Notes: generated from the sequence alone by a model not told the origin. 64,000 nucleotides of DNA from Sindora glabra (GCA_020226215.1 CM035227.1:985343-1049342), one strand, 5' to 3'. Shown: positions 10,862 to 23,777, counted from the stretch's first letter. Program-made: numbers and translations.

Positions 10862-12301
10862 CCGTGTCAGTACATTGGTGCAGTTTCAATGAATTTTATT
10901 GAAGCTACTCCAAAAACCAAGAGTAAGCATTATGTCTTAATAAACTCCAAATATCAAGAACAAGCTTAGCATTTTAGTCACAATGTCGAGCAATTTGATA
11001 GCGAGCATACCATTCCCCAAAAATGACATTCATCTGCAGATTCAACCATCCTAGATATCTATCACAAGATGGATGTGTAATGTTCACAATTCTTTGTACC
11101 GTTTGTTGTTTTGTGAGGGATATAACGTTGTACAGTGCCCTTCCTGATCAGAATCACTCCAGTTACCATTGTATATCATAAATTTACATTCTTGGGTCAA
11201 TTGTACCAAATTCTGTCATCCTTTGTATTCATCGAATTGTGTAAGTCTATTTGTATATATCAACTTAACTCTCCTTTATTTGGGAAAGCATAACTTCGGT
11301 TGCTGCTTAACAACTTAGATGACAGTGTTTGCTTATAGAATAAAATATGTACAAGATAACATTCCAGCACTTGTTCAAACTGCAAATTATGGTTTTTTTT
11401 TTTTTTCCATAAGGTATTTGTAGGCATGGAACATTAAACATTGGCTTTTGTTTGCAAAAAATAGATGATATATCCCTTCCAGTAATGTGAAAATATGATT
11501 TGTCAGTGAATGCAAAATCCATTAAAAGTGTTTATGAGATATGAAGCATTGTGGATTGTTGTACTCATGTCTGGGAAAAAGAAGGGACCAAAAGCATTAA
11601 AGGACATAATATAGAGTGAAGCTGAGCAGAGGTATGTATGGAGTAGGGTCACAGGAAGATTAACACTCTTCTGCCTTGTCGTTACTTCTAATGTAGTTAT
11701 GCAACCTTCAATCAACACTACCTATCAATAGGGAGGAATTCCACAGAGCAGCATTACTGTACTGGCATGTTGGCGGCAAGTACGATGGTGCCTCTTTTCT
11801 GCTCCTTTGCATCGAGCATTTTCCTACCTGCACTGTTCTGGTGCGCCTTCTCTGCTTTTCATTACATTCTCTGATTGGTTGCTTTTGCCCGTTGGAATGG
11901 TGAACTGCATCTCTGCCATTCCAATTTCCATTCGAAGCTTTTATTTTTCAAATTCATTCTGAGTTGCCCACTGCAATTTTCCTTGTTCTTGCAAAAGGTT
12001 TGTATTTGGCAGCCTATGCTTGTATCTTCTTACAGAGTCCCTTTTTTTGGGGCTTTATGCGATGATTTCTGGTTATCGATTCCGATTTTAGCTAAATGGC
12101 AGATACTCTCACATGATAGCTTTTTCTGATTTTGTTTCCCTGGTTGTTCGTTTCTGTTAACTGTGTTTCCCCCCGCTGATTAGTTTGTTTGATTGTAGTC
12201 ATATGTGTATTTTGTAATTTGTAATTGGCATTCATTTTGTTTTTTGCTGCTGTGGTCTCTTACTCCATTAGTTTCAACCATTGCTTCTGGGGGACGTTGC
12301 C
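10862..12301 (+). other. 3' flank of the F-box gene and possible leader of the next transcript
   Basis: No protein-like frame. The composition is balanced rather than transposon-like. 11740-12280 is pyrimidine-rich and includes intron-like sequence that ends in a plausible acceptor (CTCCATTAG) about 30 bp before the exon-like segment at 12302. A T run of about 15 bases is at 11392-11406. Confidence 0.4.
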
Positions 12302-15300
12302 ATGCTACCGTTTGGAATAGTGATGGCTTCTAGAGAGAATCATACCTTTGATGCTTTGGCCTTATCATTTTATGATGGCTCCGTTAAGGACATTTCGTCT
12401 GCACCTCAGGTACAAAAAGGGTTCCACCTTTTCCCTGTTGTTTATTTCATCGATAATTTGTTTTGCTTTGTTGCATTTTTTGTCATCATAGAATTAGATG
12501 CATCTCATTGAGTTAAATACCCATATTATGTTATAACTAATGAACCATGAAAGGGGCATTGTTAAACCAACTGTGATGAACCATGAAACATCCCTAAGCA
12601 AAGCCAAACTGTTCATATTTTTCTGGATTAATTCATCCGCAATTTTAACTAGAGATTGTGCATTTTCTAAGCAGATTTATATAAGAAAATACATATTTCA
12701 TTGCTAGAATGCTTTGGATGGAACAAATTATTTACAAGTGAAGGTGAGGACGGGGAGGTAGGAATTAAATTAGTGACTGATTCTGGAAAGAAAGGCAGTG
12801 ATTAGAAACCAGAGAAACCAGAGGAGTCCACTGCAGATCCTTCTTCTTCGTTTCTTATGGATATTGGGGTAAAGGAAATCAATCATGCAGTTGAGAATTA
12901 AGTGTATATAGTACTAACGTACCAACTTAGGTATGTACTCTTGGAATCAAACCAGTAGCTTTTACCTTCCCGTCAGAAACCTTGTTTATATTCCATCTCA
13001 TGAAATGCAGTTTGAGCAGTTAGATTTATTTTCTTGAAGCAACTTCTTTATGCCAAGATGGGGATTGGATGCATATCATTTTACTATCAAGGACTCAACA
13101 ATATTTTTCTTATTTGGCATCTGGACACTACTGCAAGTTGTGTGATTGTATATCAGAGGTTTTCAGAATTATCATCATTTTAGCTTGCTAAAAATTTAAT
13201 ACTTTTTGGATCATCGCTTGCTTCTGAGATGAAAGGATGACTGATCTTTTTTCTCTACATTTCAGGTTCAGCATTCCATCCTCTTGATGGGATTCTACAG
13301 GCAGTACCGCATAGCATTGGTTTGTTTATTATTCTAACCCATTTTACAGCACATCTCTTCCTCATGTTCCTTGAGGCTGTTTGATGGCAAATATTCATGA
13401 TTGCATTCAGGGGAATTGGTGGCCAGTTCTGAGATGTAGGCTTGATTGTACAAATATGTCTTTTACTTTGCCTTATCAGGGCAGTTTATACCAATCAGAG
13501 AAGTTATATTATGCAATAAAGATTGAGGCATGTTAGTTTATTATAAGAAATAAAATGATGATGCCACCTTTTGCACCATTGATGAGGCACAAGATTGGGG
13601 GTTCAAGGTTTGTTCCTAATTTTTGTTAGTCTTGTTTATCAGAATGAATTAAGATATTATTGGTTTCAAGTTGGTAGATGTTAGGATGTTAAATCTCTGC
13701 CCTTACCTTTTGCTATTGATGGGCTGTAGCAGCAGATACATATTGATGCATGCATCTCTAGCCAGTGGACAGATTGGCTATGATGAAGTCAATATCTCCA
13801 ATGAACATGGGAGGTCAGATAATAGAAATTCTTCTTGGTGTCTCATTATGCTTCTATCCTGTGCTAAAAAGTCTTTTAACTTGTAAATCAATCTATATTT
13901 GATTTTCTTCATTTGAAAATCCATGTTGTCCAATGGTCAAATTGACTTGTATATGATTTTTATTAGAGATTATTTGTGATTTCATAGTCTCATTTTTACT
14001 CATTTAACTCGTGATTTCTATCTGTTGCTGAATCATGAAACCCTCCAACAAATGATGCTAACTTTGTAACATATGTTTGATATGTGGTTTATGGTCTTTA
14101 TTCTTACGTATCCCAGGGCTTTGAATATGAATTTGAAATCCTGCTTAATAGAGGCATGATGAAGCGCATCATATATAAGCATAACCAGTTATCAAGGGTC
14201 AGGGTCAAAGGTTTTATTTGCATGTTGTCCTTAACGATGCATCTAATCCAGTTTCATAGCAAAGACATATCCTATTGATCCCGTTATCATCATCAATCTC
14301 TTCCATAGGGAAACCATAATTTCAGTTTGGCTCCAATATTTCTCGAATGGGAAATCCCTTTTTACCATAATTCTTTTGCTTTTAGTATTAAAACGATAGA
14401 ATGAGAAATACTATGCGGTATTCACTATGGTTCCAATATTGAGTGTTCTTTCAAGCATTATATTTGATATAATGATGTTTGTACATTCTTGAATATATAT
14501 AGACATTGGTTATCGAAAATTGTGTGTTTCTATCTTTGATTGGTTCCTTGAATTTCTCAAGGCATATGCTTGCACATCTGATTTTTGCAGGATAATATGG
14601 TTTGTGTTATTGATTTTAGAGAAAATTACACTTTATCTATGTATAATTTTGTTTTTTTTCGCACTTAATTCACTTGTGGTTTTAAATGTAGCAATTCAAT
14701 TATTTATACTTTCAATCATTAACACTTTGTCTACCCAAATTATTTTTTGTTCAAAATTTAATAAAAAATTTATAACTATTACATTTGATCTTTACTTTAT
14801 CAAATTTTAACTTAATTTGATTCTCACATAAAATAAATTACCTCAAAAAAACATAATTTTATTGAAAAATTTTCTTTTATAATTTAGTTCGTGATTGTTA
14901 AATAGAAGTGTCAAATAAGGTTTCTAAAGGATATATTAATTTTGAATAGATATTAAATTGAATCAAAATTAGATGAAGTAAATATTACATGCAATGGATG
15001 TGAGTTTTTTGGTTAAATTTTGGACGAAAATAAGAAAGGTAATTAAATTTTGGATGAAAATAGTATAAGTAAACGATTGATTAAAAGTATAAGTAAATCA
15101 TAACATTTAATACTGCAAGTGGATTAATTGAAGAAAAGCGAAAGCACTATTGGGTAAGTGTAACTTTACCTTAATTTTATTCTCAATTATGAATTTACTT
15201 TGCATCTCTTCATCCTGCTATTTTTATTTATATGCAATAAAAGTATTTATCTACTATGCAGATAGAAACTATTTGCAACAGTCTGGTTTGTTCTCTGATT

Positions 15301-15383
15301 TGGATGCTTCTGTATTGAATAAGTTCTTTCAAGCCCTAAGAGGCGAGTTGTTTGTTAAGCTCCTAAATTTTTCTCTTTGTTAA
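12302..15383 (+). CDS. Unrecognised exon-like segments (possible gene or gene remnant)
   Basis: I do not recognise this protein. Four segments look coding because they have protein-like composition and sit next to splice-like sites: 12302-12409 (ATG to CAG|GTACAA; contains MASRENHTFDALALSFYDG), 13266-13319 (TTTCAG acceptor; contains VQHSILLMGFYRQYRIAL), 14117-14197 (TCCCAG acceptor; GFEYEFEILLNRGMMKRI) and about 15262-15355 (ATGCAG acceptor; YLQQSGLFSDLDASVLNKFF). The first three join in phase 0; the fourth needs a different phase, so an exon is missing, a boundary is wrong, or the gene is broken. No downstream exons are evident before AT-rich repeats begin at about 15.95 kb, and a foldback element (14621-15172) sits in the last putative intron. 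It could be a truncated gene, a pseudogene or several unrelated frames. Confidence 0.3.
14621..15172. mobile_element. Foldback element, about 550 bp
   Basis: The left arm from 14621 (GAAAATTACACTTTAT, then TTCACTTG, TTTATACTTT) pairs with the right arm ending at about 15172 (AAAGTATAAGTAAATCA, CAAGTGGATTAATTG, GTGTAACTTTACC), reading in mirror order. The ends resemble those of the larger palindrome at 19440-21566. It lies within the putative last intron of the unrecognised gene. No target duplication was identified. Confidence 0.6.
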
Positions 15384-15955
15384 TTTTTGCTTCGGACCTT
15401 CAAATTTATTGTTTACTTTGGTTTTCATTTAATTATTTATGGAAGTTAATGTGAAACTGCTTTTGTCACTGTAATCTTAAATATTTCTTCTTTCTTGATC
15501 TTTCTCTATTCTCAATCTCTCTCCCCTTTTCATCCAAATTCATTCAAGATTTACTGGATTAGCACGCTTATCTTTCAGATCTCTAATTTTCCTAGAACTC
15601 CACTTCCAATCTGGTTCTTTTTGTAAATTAGTGAGTTTAGATAACCTCTCCATTTAGCAACTAATTGATAATTGATATAGGTTGAAGGTGGATGGATGAA
15701 ATTCTGAAACAGCTACACATAGTATCGTAGACATCCCTAAGTCAGAGATGGTTGTAAATTTTTTCCCTTGTTTTCTTTTTGGCCAAGCAAAATGTAACTT
15801 CATAATTTTTCTTTGTTGCAGCAAGTGGACAATCTTTATACCTGTTATTTTGATCAACTTCATAATTGTAGGGGTAATCTCTTTTATTGACAAAGCGAAG
15901 ATACTGCTAATTTGTCTCTATGTACAATGTTTGCCTTGAATTTAGAGAATTTTGA
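15384..15955. other. Intergenic; nothing recognised
   Basis: Moderately AT-rich sequence. One minus-strand frame (15654-15893) and an overlapping plus-strand frame show no known motif, and I regard both as chance frames. Confidence 0.4.
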
Positions 15956-16740
15956 ATTTGAGGAAATGACCTGAGCAATTGTTACAATTAGGAAATCTAT
16001 TTATATACAAAAAAATATAATTAATCAAAGATATTATAATTAAATTAGATATATTAATTATAATCTTAATTAAGTTAGAAAGGAATGAAAATTAATCTAT
16101 CAATCTAAAATATTCTAAAATAATTTTCTAGTATATACATAATTTTAACACTCTCTTTCGAGTTGAAGCACATATATATTGTATGCATCTAATTTGTTAT
16201 ATATATAATCAATTCTTAGTTTTTAGACAAACTTAGTAAAAACATTTATTAGTTAATCATGTGAATTCACAAAAATAGTATTAATCTTTTTTTAAGTTAT
16301 ATTCAATTCAATGTACTTAGTTCTTTTTCTCATAAAAAATTAGATTTGAGGTAATGTGTATTGTAGCACGATTATCATTTTTAAGTTCTATAGGACTCAA
16401 CACATATAATTCGAGTTTTTGTAGTAATTATTTCAATCATATGAGTTCACATATGGTTAATGTCATAATTTGATACTTTACTTTTGCACTTAATCCTATT
16501 ATCATATTTTACCTTTTATTCTTCTATGAAATGAGATTTTCTCTAATGAGAATATAATATATAAAAGTGGATTATTAATTATTTGGAGATTTAGTCCAAT
16601 TAGCCTTAAAACATTTAACAATTTAAGTGTCACTTCAATTTTGATATAACAATTATTTTCTTAAACTTTCGTTAATATATTTAAGACTATGTTTCACAAC
16701 ATGCCAATAAACTTCATATACCAATAATGCTATCATCTTA
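15956..16740 (-). mobile_element. Decayed Ty1/copia 3' end (RT C-terminus/RNase H region and LTR start)
   Basis: On the minus strand, about 16740 down to 16155 gives broken frames with the order expected of the copia reverse transcriptase C-terminus and RNase H: LKYINESLRK, LISWKNKR, then LSPIELKNDNRATIHI and KKTKYIELNI, with stops and frameshifts between. It is followed by a purine tract (16160-16151) and a TGTTAAAATT start at 16150, as expected for polypurine tract and 3' LTR. The LTR would extend toward about 15956, with its end unclear. No other part of the element was found; it is old and truncated. Confidence 0.6.
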
Positions 16741-18188
16741 TCTTGCATTGCTTGACATCACCTTAGGTAAAAGAGAAAGTTTCTTACATAGTTTTGGAAA
16801 TTAAAATAAAGGATAAGACAAAAATAAAAATATGGTACGAACTAAACAATTGATAGTAATTCAAAAAATTTTAAACATGATATAAATTTCAAATAGAACA
16901 ATTACCTTTACTAAGTATAACAGAAATGTTGTCAGGATTTTTTAATAGACTAGATTTTAAATATTGGATTGGAATAAGAGATTATTCTACAAGATCTTTT
17001 TTGGTAAGTTGGGTTGGTGCTAAATCTTCAACAACTTAAATTTGACGAGGTCATAATTAATAAGTAATTATAGGCTTATCCTGTAAAGATGAAACCTTAA
17101 TTATGGGGATGGATTTTGTGAAAGAAGAGAAAAAATGGAAAAGATTTAGAATGTAACATCAACAAAAATAAAAAATGTATGTGAGGTTGTTAAATAATAA
17201 TTATAATTTTTTTTAATCTTGAATGCTTTAGAAAAAAAAAACATTTAATGAATTTAAGAGGTAATTTTATCTTTTTCTAAACAAATCATCTTAAGTAATA
17301 TGGATACAATATGTGACTCGAGTATAATAAGATATGAGTATAAGAATATGATAAGTATAGGATATATTAAAAAATTAATAAATTTATTATAATATTAATA
17401 TTTAATAATTAAAATAAGTATTAATTATTATTTTAATTATATATATTATTTAAAAATATATAAATTTTCACGTGTTAGTAAATAAATCAATTTTATTGTA
17501 TTAAAATATTTTTTATTTATTATAATCTATTTTTTTTATTCAACCCACATAATGGGCTTGCAAAAATGCTAAGTGAGCCAATAAGCCTACTTCATTAGCC
17601 CACTCAAAAGCATTCTAATTTTTCCTAAACTCCACTTATAATATACTAGTGATTAGATAAGAAAAGTGGTTGTTCTTCTTTCAAGATACTAATATACAAC
17701 GTTACCACTATTGAGCCTAAAGCTATACTTTTGTCCACCCTGTTAATTAAGAAATATTGTATCATGAGTTAATGAAATGTATAGATAACTTAGTTGTAGA
17801 TTTGGATACGTTATTTAGAAGTTATATATTAGTAATCAAATGGTAATATTGTGTTTACACATTATTACTAATTAATAATTTTTAATATTATAATTTATAA
17901 CAGTTATTTTTTTAATTATATATACTACAAAATTTTAACATTTTCTCTTCAATTTTTTTTAACTCTCACATTTTATCTTTTTTTTCACTCTTATCTCCAT
18001 ACTCTTTTAAAGCGTATTGATATTAAATTGTTATAGTAAATAGTACAATGTGCAATTTTCTTTATTTTCAAATTTATAGATTCTATCATTTCATCATTTT
18101 TTTATTTACTTTGCACATCTATTTTATTTTTATTTTTATTTTTATTGTTGTTATTTTATTTTAGTTTTATACTTTGTAGCAATAGAAA
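16741..18188. other. AT-rich intergenic, probably transposon debris
   Basis: The lower-coordinate part may still belong to the decayed copia element. At 17295-17365 there are repeated GATATGAGTATAAG-type motifs. No gene was recognised. Confidence 0.4.
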
Positions 18189-18960
18189 ATGTCAAATAGA
18201 AAGAATGAATCTAGCTTTAAAAAATTAAAGAAAAAAAGAAAAGTTAAAAAATTAATTCAATTTCAACATAATATTCTTGATAAATTCACTATTATTCATA
18301 AAAAGGATATAACAACTAGTTCAATTAATGAAGAAATGATAGAACAATCACCTGTAGATGATATTGAAAACACTAATAGTGAAATGAATATAGAGCCTAA
18401 ATTTCATGAAAAACGTATAACTCATAGAAAATAATATTTTAATGAAAATGTTAGTGATGAGATCACACATTTAGCTAAAGATTTTTTTCGTATTGAATAT
18501 TTTCTATACATATTAAATTAATCTATTTTTTCTATTAAAATTCAATTCGAACAATTTTTAGAATATGAAATTATCTTTGATTTTTTATTTGAATCCTAAA
18601 AATTTAAAACTTTGAATGAGAATCAACTGCAAAAATATTATATTAATCTTGAAAAATTTTTAAGTTTAAGTGAACATTTTGATATTGATGATCTTGATTT
18701 ATTTTCAGAATTAAAGGTATTGAGAGAAGTGTTAACAGAAAAAATTAACACTCAAATAGAAATATTAAATTATATTAAAAGATTAAATTTATTTTTAAAT
18801 ACATGTATTATTTATAGAATATTATTGATAATACTTATAATGGTTGCTATTGCCGAAAGAATTTTTTAAAATTAAAATTGTTTAAATCCTATATGAGATT
18901 AACTATATTACAAGATAAATTAAATAAATTAATCATATTATTTATTTAGAATAAAATATT
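18189..18960 (+). pseudogene. hAT-type (ZMYM1/TTF-like) transposase remnant with internal deletion
   Basis: The N-terminal part (18189-18434) is a lysine-rich frame starting MSNRKNESSFKKLKKKRK and ending ITHRK at a TAA. After a broken stretch the C-terminal part appears in 18612-18869: FDIDDLDLFSELKVLREVL followed by IYRILLIILIMVAIAERIF. This is the degenerate hAT dimerisation motif, in which family members typically have a TIPVTVASAERSFSKLK-like core. Members are usually several hundred residues, so most of the middle, including the catalytic RNase H-like core, is missing. The downstream continuation to about 18960 is broken by stops. Terminal inverted repeats and target duplication were not found. 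It is not functional. Confidence 0.7.
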
Positions 18961-19439
18961 AAAATTACTTGATTATAAAATTTTGATAGGTGATTTTATA
19001 ATTGAAAAAATTAAAAAATAATATAAAAATTTAATAATTTATATTATATTAGGTTACTTTAATAATTTTACCTAAAATTCCAAAATGTCTCGACACAATG
19101 GTAATTGCCACCTTCTCCTTCTGCCTTCTTTGCAGTGGAAGATTGGGAAGAGCGAAGAACCGAGGCACATGGAGGGCATGTTAGCTTAAACCGTCAAGGC
19201 GGGACCAACCTCTCCAAGCGATGTCAAATTTCAAAAACTACAAAATAAAAGAAAATTCAGGATATTCTCAAGATATGAATTTTGGCGTGTCGTATCTGTC
19301 TTCGTATTGGACTTGCATTTGACGCCGATACTTCTCTTAAATTATCGAGTCCGCGCATCATAGGAGATTATGAACAAAACTATTACATTCAAACATAAAG
19401 AGAAAATGTATAAATGTGTTCTTTTTGAAAAAAAAAAAA
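18961..19439. other. Intergenic with a less AT-rich island at about 19080-19370
   Basis: 19080-19370 has clearly higher GC than its surroundings (for example GGAGGGCATGTTAGC, CGAGTCCGCGCATCAT) but no frame or structure that I recognise. It may be a captured gene fragment or part of a different repeat. Confidence 0.4.
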
Positions 19440-21566
19440 GGGAAAAACTGCAAATTACCTCCTCTAACTATGAGATATTTGCATTTTACTTTTTTAAACT
19501 ATAAAAATAAATAAATAATCCTTTGAAACTATGTAAAACTTAAATTCTACCTCTATCATTAATAATTTAACAGAAAATTGTAGAAAAAAATTATCAATTA
19601 ATCCCATCAATTATGAAATAATTACATTTTAGTCCTACTAGCTTTTAAAAATTTTAAATTAATCTCTTAATTATATAAAACTTGTAATTAACACCCATTA
19701 TTTATTTAATTAACTTTTTTTACTAAATTACATTAATTATAAAAAAATTTTAAGCTTAAATCATAATATTATTATATATTAGATTATCACATTATTTTTT
19801 ATGCATAATTCTTATGTTATACAATAAATAAAACATAAATTAAATATATACAATATTAATTAAAAACTTGAAAATGAGTTACAAAGTTATAAATAAAAAT
19901 GATACAATAAATTAATATATAATAATATTGTAATTCATATTATTAGTATTACTTAACATTAGTTATCGCTATTTAATTTTTTTAATTGAATTAGTTATTT
20001 ATTCTATGGAATAGAGGTCAAAAATATTAAGTGAAAAAGTGAAGTAAATACAAATGTTATGTCATATAAAATTATTAAAAACTTAATATTTTTATTTCAT
20101 ATAATTATATTCAATTTAATTTTAACACCACAATAATTACAAGGGTAATGAATAATAATTTCTACTTTATCGTTTGAGATTTTTTTTACAATTCACTATA
20201 TTTAAAATTTAATAATTATATAGTAAATAAGTTATTTATATTTTATTCTTTTAAAATTTATAGTCTATTGTAATACTTATATTTAGACTAATATATTTAT
20301 CTTTAGAAAAAGATTATACTAGTTAATAAATTTATTTTATTTATATTTATATTTTTTTAATAAAACTTTAAAAGGGAAGTGGGAAGTTTGAAGAAGTAAA
20401 CTCATAAAGGAGGGAAGTGCATATTTTGACGATAAATAACAGTTAGATAAAATTTGATTCTAAACCAATATAATGTAAGGATTGAAGAGATATTTAATTT
20501 TTTTTCAAATAAATGTGTAATCTTGTATAAAATATGGTAATATAAAACTTTGTTTAATCTTTCTAAAAATTTATACAACTTACACTTCTATTTATGATAG
20601 AAAATTAATTTCAATGAATGTTTATTTTAATTTTTGGAAAGGATTTTTATATTTCTTTTAGGAAATTTAAATAAAATAAATTTATTGGCTAATATAATCT
20701 CTTTCTAAAGATAAATGTATTAGTTTAAATATGAATATTACAACGGATTATAAATTTTAAAAGAATAAAATAAAAATAACTCATATATTATATAATTATT
20801 AAATTTTAAATAAAATAAATTGTAAAAAAAATTTCAAGTGACAAAGTGAAAATTATTGTTTATCACCACTATGATTATTATGGTATTAAAATTAAATTGA
20901 ATATAATTATATAAAATAAAATTATTAAATTTTTAGTATTTTTATATAATATAACATTTGTACTTATTTTACTTTTTTATTTAATATTTTTGACCCATAT
21001 TCCATAAAATAAACAACTAATTCAATAAAAAAAATTAAATAGTAACAACTGATATTGAATAATACTAATAATATGAATTACAATATTATTATGTATTAAT
21101 TTATTGTGTTATTTTTTACACATAATTTTGTAACTCATTTTTAAGTTTAAATAAAAAATTTATATATTTAATCTAATTTTTATTAATTATATAACATAAG
21201 AATTATGCGTAAAAAATAATGTGATAGTTTAACATATAATAATATTATAATTCAAGCTTAAAAACCTTCTTAAAATTCATGTCATTCAATAAAAAAATTT
21301 AATTAAGTAAATAATGGGTGTCAATGGCAAGTTTATATAATTAAAGAATCAATTTATAAATTTTAAAAGTTAGTAAAAGTAAAATGTAATTATTTCATAA
21401 TTGATGGGATTTATTTATAATTTTTTTAATATTTTTTGTTAAATTACTAATGATAAGCGTAAAATTTGAGTTTTGCATAGTTTCAATGAGTAATTTTTTT
21501 ATTTTTATAATTGATGGAGTAAAATTCAAATACCCCATAACTGAAGAGGTAATTTGTAATTTTCCT
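19440..21566. mobile_element. 2.1-kb near-complete palindrome (giant foldback element)
   Basis: The left arm (about 19440-20345) and right arm (about 20655-21566) are inverted copies along their whole length around a centre near 20502. Examples: AAATTACCTCCTC (19451) with GAGGTAATTT (21546); ATTATGAAATAATTACATTT (19613) with AAATGTAATTATTTCATAAT (21382); AACACCCATTATTTA (19690) with TAAATAATGGGTGTCA (21309); AGACTAATATATTTATCTTT (20285) with its degenerate complement near 20700. The loop is about 310 bp. The ends (GGGAAAAACTGCAAATTACC and its mirror) resemble a common plant foldback family. No transposase is encoded. An open frame at 21395-21640 lies inside the right arm and is spurious. Confidence 0.85.
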
Positions 21567-23093
21567 AAAAATATTAAAGAGTGATGAATTTGATCATTTA
21601 AAACAAAAGAAGGTATATAACTAATTAAATAACATGTCATACAAAGATTATTTGCTCAAAAATAAAAAAAAACATTTATATATAATAAAAGAGTTTGTGT
21701 AATTTCAATTAAATGTCAAATATTTTTTATAATAATGTCATTTTATCAACATGTGTGTAGACTTATAGATTGATGAAGAATATCTTCGAATACATTAAAA
21801 AGGAAAAAAATGCAAAAAATTATTCTAAATTATTGTCACTTTAAAGCATGTGAATGTTTAAAAATATATTTATTGTGAATTTCAAAATAAAAAGACTTAA
21901 ATATTGAAAACAATTTAAAGTATTCTTTTATTAAAATAACAAAGTACATCAAAGGTCATCGTCTGTAAATATAATAAAATATTGAAAATCCAAAGGTAAA
22001 GTAATACGACTTGGTCCAAATATAAAAAATAAACAACTAAAAACAAAGATTTGGTTCTATTTTGAATTATATTATGGAATGAACTACGTACATGTTTATA
22101 TATTAATTGACAACTTTTTTTTATCAACAACATTTTATGGTTGTGGTAATTATTTATATTAAACTATAAAAAATTTATTATAATTGCAAAATATATTTAA
22201 GGATTATTGTGCAGTAATTGATATTAATAGAAAATTTCATATAATTAACTTTTTTTGTAACAATGTTTATTTATTGTTTCCTTTTACCGTGCAATTAGGA
22301 AGCGCAGTTACTTTTCTTCATTGAATTTTGCATTTAAACTGCTCACTAAAAATTTGGTACAAATGAGTTCAGCTAGTGATACTCATTGAAAATTAAAATG
22401 TTAGATGAAAGAATTATATATTTGAAATAATTTATTCATGCTATAATTTTTAATATTTTCTTATAATTAAATGTCAGTTATTTTTATCATTTTTTCCTAT
22501 ATTTCTCATTTAATTTATATCTTTGTTGATGTAATTTGACACAGAGATAAAATATATGATATATACAATTATCAAGGATAATTGTCAAAATGGCTTCTTA
22601 TTTGTAAGCCAAAAGTTTAAACTTATGTAAATTAAATTTGTCCATTTTCATTTTTAAAAGTAGGAGCGATATTCAAGAAAGCCTCCTCTTCCTTTATAAT
22701 TTGGGAAGGTGAATAAGAGGAGTAAACGTGAGAGTATAAGTAATTCTACTCTATTTTATAAAGTCAAATATAGATCTTAAATTGAATAAAACTAAGTACA
22801 CCACATAACAACGATAATGCCAGTATGTTAAATTAAATTTAATATAAAACAACAAAAAATATATATAATGTTGTTATCCGTGTATTGTATGGATGCTAAA
22901 CTTGTTAATAAATAGAATTAAAGCCAACAAATCATGAAAAATCCAAATCCCAATCAATGTGCTCAAGCAAGTATAATTAATAGATTGTATTTGCTTGCAC
23001 TAATTCAAACCTACGCAAAAAAAATTAATAGTCAATCCAAGAATCTAATTGGAAGGCTATACTTTTTTAATTATATGTTCAAAACATACATGA
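21567..23093. other. AT-rich intergenic; nothing recognised
   Basis: No gene or clear repeat. The minus-strand frame at 21915-22133 lacks any motif and sits in AT-rich sequence. Confidence 0.4.
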
Positions 23094-23777
23094 GAGGTGT
23101 TTGATAAAGAGCTTTTAGTGAACTTTTGACTGATTTGATAGTGTTTAATTGTTTGATCGAGTTAATCAACTAATTAATTATTTGACAAATAATTTATTCA
23201 ATTAACTTATCAGCATTCAATCAGCTAATTTTAAAAAGTTAGTAAACTTAATATTTTTAATTAATTTATTGATAATGAGCTTGTAAAAATACGAAATTAT
23301 CCTAATATACATATTTTCATTTATATCCTTACTAAAAAAGATCAAATAAATTTATTAAATAATAATTAACAATTTTTAATGAAATATAATAATTTATTGT
23401 TAAGAAATATAATAATTTATTTTTAAAAATATAATACATTTTTAATTATATTTTAGATTTATCATATTTTTTAATAAGTATAACTCAAAAAATTACTTAA
23501 AAATAAATTATTATATTTCTTAAATATAAATCATATAATAAATTTAAAATATTATTAAAGTAAAAAAATACTTGAATAAATTATAAAATATTTATATATC
23601 TTTATACATCATTTTGCATATAAACAGCTAATAGGAAATAATCAATTCTACCAAATATTTTTACTCAAATAGTTAGTGTTATTAGTTAGTTAAATAAGTT
23701 AATACAATCAATTATTAGTTAACAGTTAATTAAATCAATTAACAGCTAATTGAATTAATTAATTACCAAACAGGGCT
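23094..23777. mobile_element. Non-autonomous hAT-like element, about 680 bp
   Basis: The left end GAGAGGTGTTTGATAAAG (23094) and the reverse complement of the right end (AGCCCTGTTTGGTAATT, ending 23777) form an imperfect inverted repeat of the type found in plant hAT-like MITEs. Both subterminal regions carry many AATTAACT/AGTTAATT motifs in mirror arrangement. A clean 8-bp target duplication was not found. Confidence 0.5.

Noticed and set aside
14520..14810. 96-codon hydrophobic frame as a membrane protein
   Set aside because: It runs into the left arm of a foldback element and owes its composition to AT-rich sequence.
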